64,000 nt of DNA from Mangifera indica. Its lineage: Eukaryota > Streptophyta > Magnoliopsida > Sapindales > Anacardiaceae. The notes beneath the pieces are model-generated. The model searched no databases. It was not told the origin of the DNA and was given only the letters and a program-made list of their open reading frames with translations. The position numbers and the translations under genes were made by a program. This document shows positions 60,866-64,000 of the stretch, piece by piece; position 1 is the first letter of the stretch, and every line of letters starts with the position of its first letter. The stretch covers positions 18,063,584 to 18,127,583 of the forward strand of contig NC_058139.1 in the NCBI RefSeq assembly GCF_011075055.1, written 5' to 3'.

Positions 60866-61385
60866 AATAGAAATTTTGATTAAATAGTTAAAAATTAAAA
60901 AAAAAATATCTAATTATATTGTGATATATAATTATTTATACATAAAATTATACATATAATTTTATTAAAAAATTATCAATAGACGCATTAAGAGTTTTTC
61001 ATTGTCATCTACATCTAATTTGAATACACAAACTCTCAATTCTGTTTGATTTGATTTAAAATACACAATAATTTGGCTTAGTTTAAGATTTTATCTTTTT
61101 TTTTTTCAGTTTGATTTAATTGACCCAAACCAGATCATATACACCAATGTTTACACTTGAATTCAATTCAATCCTATTTTAACATTAATTGAACAAACTA
61201 CCAGCGTCCACACACATTAATATGAATCAATCTTTTACAAATTAAAGGGAAAAAAAAAAAAAAAGGAAAAAGCAATACTTCTTAAAGAAACTGTACATGT
61301 AATGTCAACTACCAAAATCAGATAGAGCAAAGTTGGTTCATTACAGTGAACCAGATAAGCTCAGAAAAATGTAAATGAAGAATTA
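60371..61385. other. very AT-rich stretch
   Basis: No gene. It includes an (AT)n run at 60805-60859 and an A-run near 61252-61264. Confidence 0.55.
60805..60859. repeat. (AT)n microsatellite
   Basis: About 27 AT units in an AT-rich stretch with no gene nearby. Confidence 0.95.
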
Positions 61386-61389
61386 TTGT

Positions 61390-62456
61390 TTTTCTATTTC
61401 TTGTATATTCAATCTTTACATGCAATGACTTATATACTGTAAACACTATTCTGTCTTTGGTAACATAAGATTTGTATAAAAAAGAGTTGTGCTTTGAATG
61501 GAAGAAAATAATCTGCTCATCAATGTAAACATGATTTCTAGGGATGTGATTTCTAATAATCTAGGATATAATTTTCAGGGATAATGCATGATTTCCAAGG
61601 ATATGATATGATATAGTTTCCAATACTCCCCTCAATCTTGTGGTTTGTAGATGTCATAAACTCCAAGCTTGTGTAAAAGGTAAAAATGTTATCTTGATCC
61701 CAAGGGTTTGGTGAATATGTCAGCTAATTGTTCTATGGTTCGAATATGGTAAGGTTTTATTAATCCTTCTTGTATCTTGTCTCTTACAAAGTGACAAACG
61801 ATCTCTATATACTTAGTTCTTTCATGAAAGACTGGATTAGTAGAGATATCCTTTGTCGCCTTATTGTCATAGTAAAGTTCAACTAGTTTTGAGATTGTCA
61901 CGCCCAGATCCTCTAATAGAACACGAATCCATATTATTTCACAAGTAGTTTTTACCATTGCCTGGTATTCTGCTTCAGCTAAAGAGAAAGAGATAGTGGA
62001 TTGTTTCTTCGTTTTCCATGAGATAAGTGAATCCTCGAGTTTTACATAAAAGCTTGTCAATGATTTCCTTATCATGGGACATGTACCACAGTCTGAGTCA
62101 CAATAAGCCGTTACTTTCAGGTTTTTATCTTGAGGGAATAATAACCCTAGACCTGGACATCCTTTTAGGTATTTAATCACCTTTAAGGCTACATCCATGT
62201 GAGACTACTTTGGTGTATGCATAAATTAACTAAGGATCTAAATCGTGTAACTAATGTCTAGTTTGGTCATTGTGAGATAGATCAATCATCCCATTAGTCA
62301 TTGATATTTGAGACGATCTTGTAGTGATGTGTCTTTTACTGTTTCACTATTATGATCATACTCTTGACTGGTGAGTTTGACCTTTTGTTCTACTAGGATT
62401 ATAATTGGTTTGTAGGCAGATAATCCAGTGTCTGTTATTAACTCCAAGGCATACTT
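61390..62456 (-). mobile_element. Ty1/copia 3' fragment (RT end, RNase H, LTR part)
   Basis: On the minus strand from 62456 the text reads as the end of a copia reverse transcriptase (KYALELITDTGLS, IYLTMTK). An open stretch at 62198-61689 then holds RNase H: TAYCDSDCGTCP, SLISWKTKKQSTIS, LAEAEYQAM, then HIRTIEQLADIFTKPLG, which closes copia polyproteins. After it a purine-rich AGATTGAGGGG near 61626-61636 is the polypurine tract, and LTR-like text runs from about 61625 down to about 61390. The LTR would start TATTGG, so its TG is mutated. Upstream domains are cut off by the LTR at 62457. The far LTR end is uncertain. Confidence 0.8.
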
Positions 62457-63329
62457 TGTAACATCCCTCCCTAGAAGTACTATCCATCGAAGGAGAAATG
62501 TTACGAATTAATATTCGTAGCATCTATTTTTTCTTTTTTTTTTAAATACTTTAAAATAAATGCATCATTAAAAGTGTTTAGAAAGTATTCCAAGAAAACT
62601 GAAAATCTGGAAGCGAACAAAAGATGTATATACTTATATGAAAACTCATCTGAAAGCATCTGAAAACAAGGAGTAATCATATGCAACTGTATCATAATCT
62701 CAAAAAGTCAAAAGTCGATAAAAACATGCCACTGTATGCATGTAATATAACCAGAGATAACCTGCTCCAGCCGGATCTACCTACGCTGACCTGACCCTGC
62801 CTCGCAGCTACCTCAATCACCTGTACTTGCAATCAGGAAAGAAAAGGGAGTGAGTGATAAGAACACTCAGTAAAGGGAAAAATTAAGTAAACTATCTTTT
62901 TTTCCTGTTCTAACTCACTTTTGGGACTCAACCTCACATCCTAACCTCTATAAGAGATTGAGGGGATAATTTAGTTCACTATTTACTATTTGGGTCATAC
63001 TTTGTCCCATCTGGTGTCTATTTAATACTTTCTGGAAGCTAACTATAGGGATTTGGCACTTTTCTAAGCTCAAGCTCTTTTTCTTTCACTACACTATTTC
63101 TGAATCTGAATTGAGCTCTACTGTGAGCATGTTTACTGCGAGCGGACCCTACTAGGGGTCTATGTCCTACTACGGACGTGCCCTACTACGGGCGGTGTAG
63201 TGTAAAGTGCCCCTTCATAGTTTATAGCATGCATGCGGGTCTTATATCTTACTTATTTTACTTCCATTTAAATTTATTCATAAAACACCAGACATTACTC
63301 TTGGGACGACCCCTAAATCTTGAGCCCCA

Positions 63330-63455
63330 AATTCTTTTTCTTGTTTTTCTTTCTTTTGCTTTTCTTCTTTTCTTTCCTTTCCTTTCCTTTCCCTTCCTTT
63401 CTTTCCTTCTTCCTTTTCTTTCTTTCTTTCCTTCTTTCTTTCTTGCCCAGAATTA
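63330..63455. repeat. polypyrimidine (CTTT/CCTTT) tract
   Basis: About 125 bases almost wholly C and T, with CCTTT and CTTT units. Open frames on both strands here are an effect of the composition. Confidence 0.9.
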
Positions 63456-64000
63456 TGAAACACTGTTCACAGAACAGTCATTTAACAGGGCAACCTTCTT
63501 TTTCATACAATTTAACATTCCAAACGGTTCCTAATTCATACAAGCTATATATCGTTGAAAAGAGGATTCAAAGATCTTTCCAACGAGCTATAATAATACT
63601 CATAATTCAATAGATAAGGCAGTCAAAACGTGAGCTAAACTCAGTGATAAAATTACGACATACTGTTCACAGAACAGACATTTAGCAGGGCAGCATTCTT
63701 TTCATACGATTTAACAGCCCAAACGGTTTCTAATTCATACAAACTTTATATCGTTGAAAAGAGGATTCAAAGATCTTTCCAACAAGCTATAATAGCACTC
63801 ATAATTCATTCAATCAGGCAGTCAAAACAGCAGATAAAGTTAGTGGCAAAAACTGCCTCCCCTGTTTATTTGATAAAGCAGTCCTTTCGGTTTATACAAT
63901 CTTTAACAGTCCAAATGATCTCTAATTCATACAAGCTATATATCATTGGAAAGATCATTCAAAGAGCTTTCCAAAAAGATATAATAGCACTCATAATTCA
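63452..64000. repeat. tandem repeat of about 195 bp, three copies
   Basis: Shared blocks CTGTTCACAGAACAG, TAATTCATACAAxCT, GAAAAGAGGATTCAAAGATC and ATAATAxCACTCATAATTCA recur. The TAATTCATA landmark is at 63532, 63731 and 63923, giving periods of 199 and 192. The third copy is the most diverged and reaches the window end. The array lies within the presumed gypsy LTR. Confidence 0.85.

Larger units (their letters stand above)
62457..64000 (+). mobile_element. gypsy-type LTR running off the window
   Basis: TGTAACATCCCTCCC at 62457 breaks the copia frame and is a typical gypsy LTR start. The following text (CTGACCTGACCCTGCCTCGCAGC.., then GGAGTGAGTGATAAGAACACTCAGTAAAG) is of the kind found in long plant gypsy LTRs. 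TACTT at 62452-62456 would be the left target copy. The right end lies beyond 64000, so full element or solo LTR cannot be told. Orientation is not certain. Confidence 0.6.

Noticed and set aside
63178..63613. Overlapping 97- and 118-codon frames
   Set aside because: Open because of a polypyrimidine tract; Phe/Leu/Ser low-complexity with no membrane-protein pattern beyond composition.

Overview
The window looks like a gene-poor, AT-rich stretch of a eudicot nuclear genome. The signs are spliced genes with GT..AG introns, plant-specific families (a Bet v 1/PR-10 protein and a heavy-metal-associated isoprenylated protein), plant-type hydroxymethylglutaryl-CoA lyase, and a mass of plant transposons. 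I cannot name the species. No operons, CRISPR arrays or tRNA/rRNA genes were seen.

Four genes look intact: a two-exon PR-10 gene (2968-3556, +), a three-exon HIPP metallochaperone gene (12471-13517, +), an eight-coding-exon HMG-CoA lyase gene (49976-53434, +) and a four-coding-exon basic nucleolar-type (DUF4602/Faf1-like) gene (55384-57447, -). A fifth locus (16570-18694, -) is a decayed, intron-containing N-terminal copy of a WDR43/UTP5-type WD40 gene. Exon boundaries were assigned by reading splice signals and checking that coding phase continues across each intron.

Region by region: 1-4942 holds the PR-10 gene and small tandem duplications. 4943-11076 is a complete Ty3/gypsy chromovirus (- strand) with 584-bp LTRs that look identical, a TTTTC target duplication, an initiator-Met-type primer site and one unbroken 1697-residue Gag-Pol frame, so it is a very recent insertion. 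11077-18700 holds the HIPP gene and the WD40 pseudogene. 20690-47300 is a transposon graveyard. A first Mutator-like (MULE) transposase relic is split by a probable 2.9-kb solo LTR. A second MULE relic is split by an internally deleted gypsy element (27106-31032) and by a probable solo LTR (31559-41916). That solo LTR is split by another gypsy element (32209-40217), which is split in its protease region by a non-autonomous hAT element (35832-36814). Facing the second MULE transposase, tail to tail, is a DUF1985/Ulp1-like protease relic that carries its own hAT insertion. This is the layout of Kaonashi-type MULEs, which carry captured Ulp1 genes. 47411-48130 is a minisatellite holding a miniature retrotransposon (TRIM) remnant. 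48130-58490 holds the HMG-CoA lyase gene, a Tourist-type MITE and the DUF4602 gene. 58650-64000 has two foldback elements, a Ty1/copia 3' end and the start of a gypsy LTR that runs off the window.

The intact genes do not form a pathway. The main biological content is the layered insertion history, which can be ordered from target-site duplications and interrupted reading frames. I found no evidence for a wholly new system. The strongest leads are the possible KI-type MULE, the young chromovirus and the hAT element with dense subterminal motifs.
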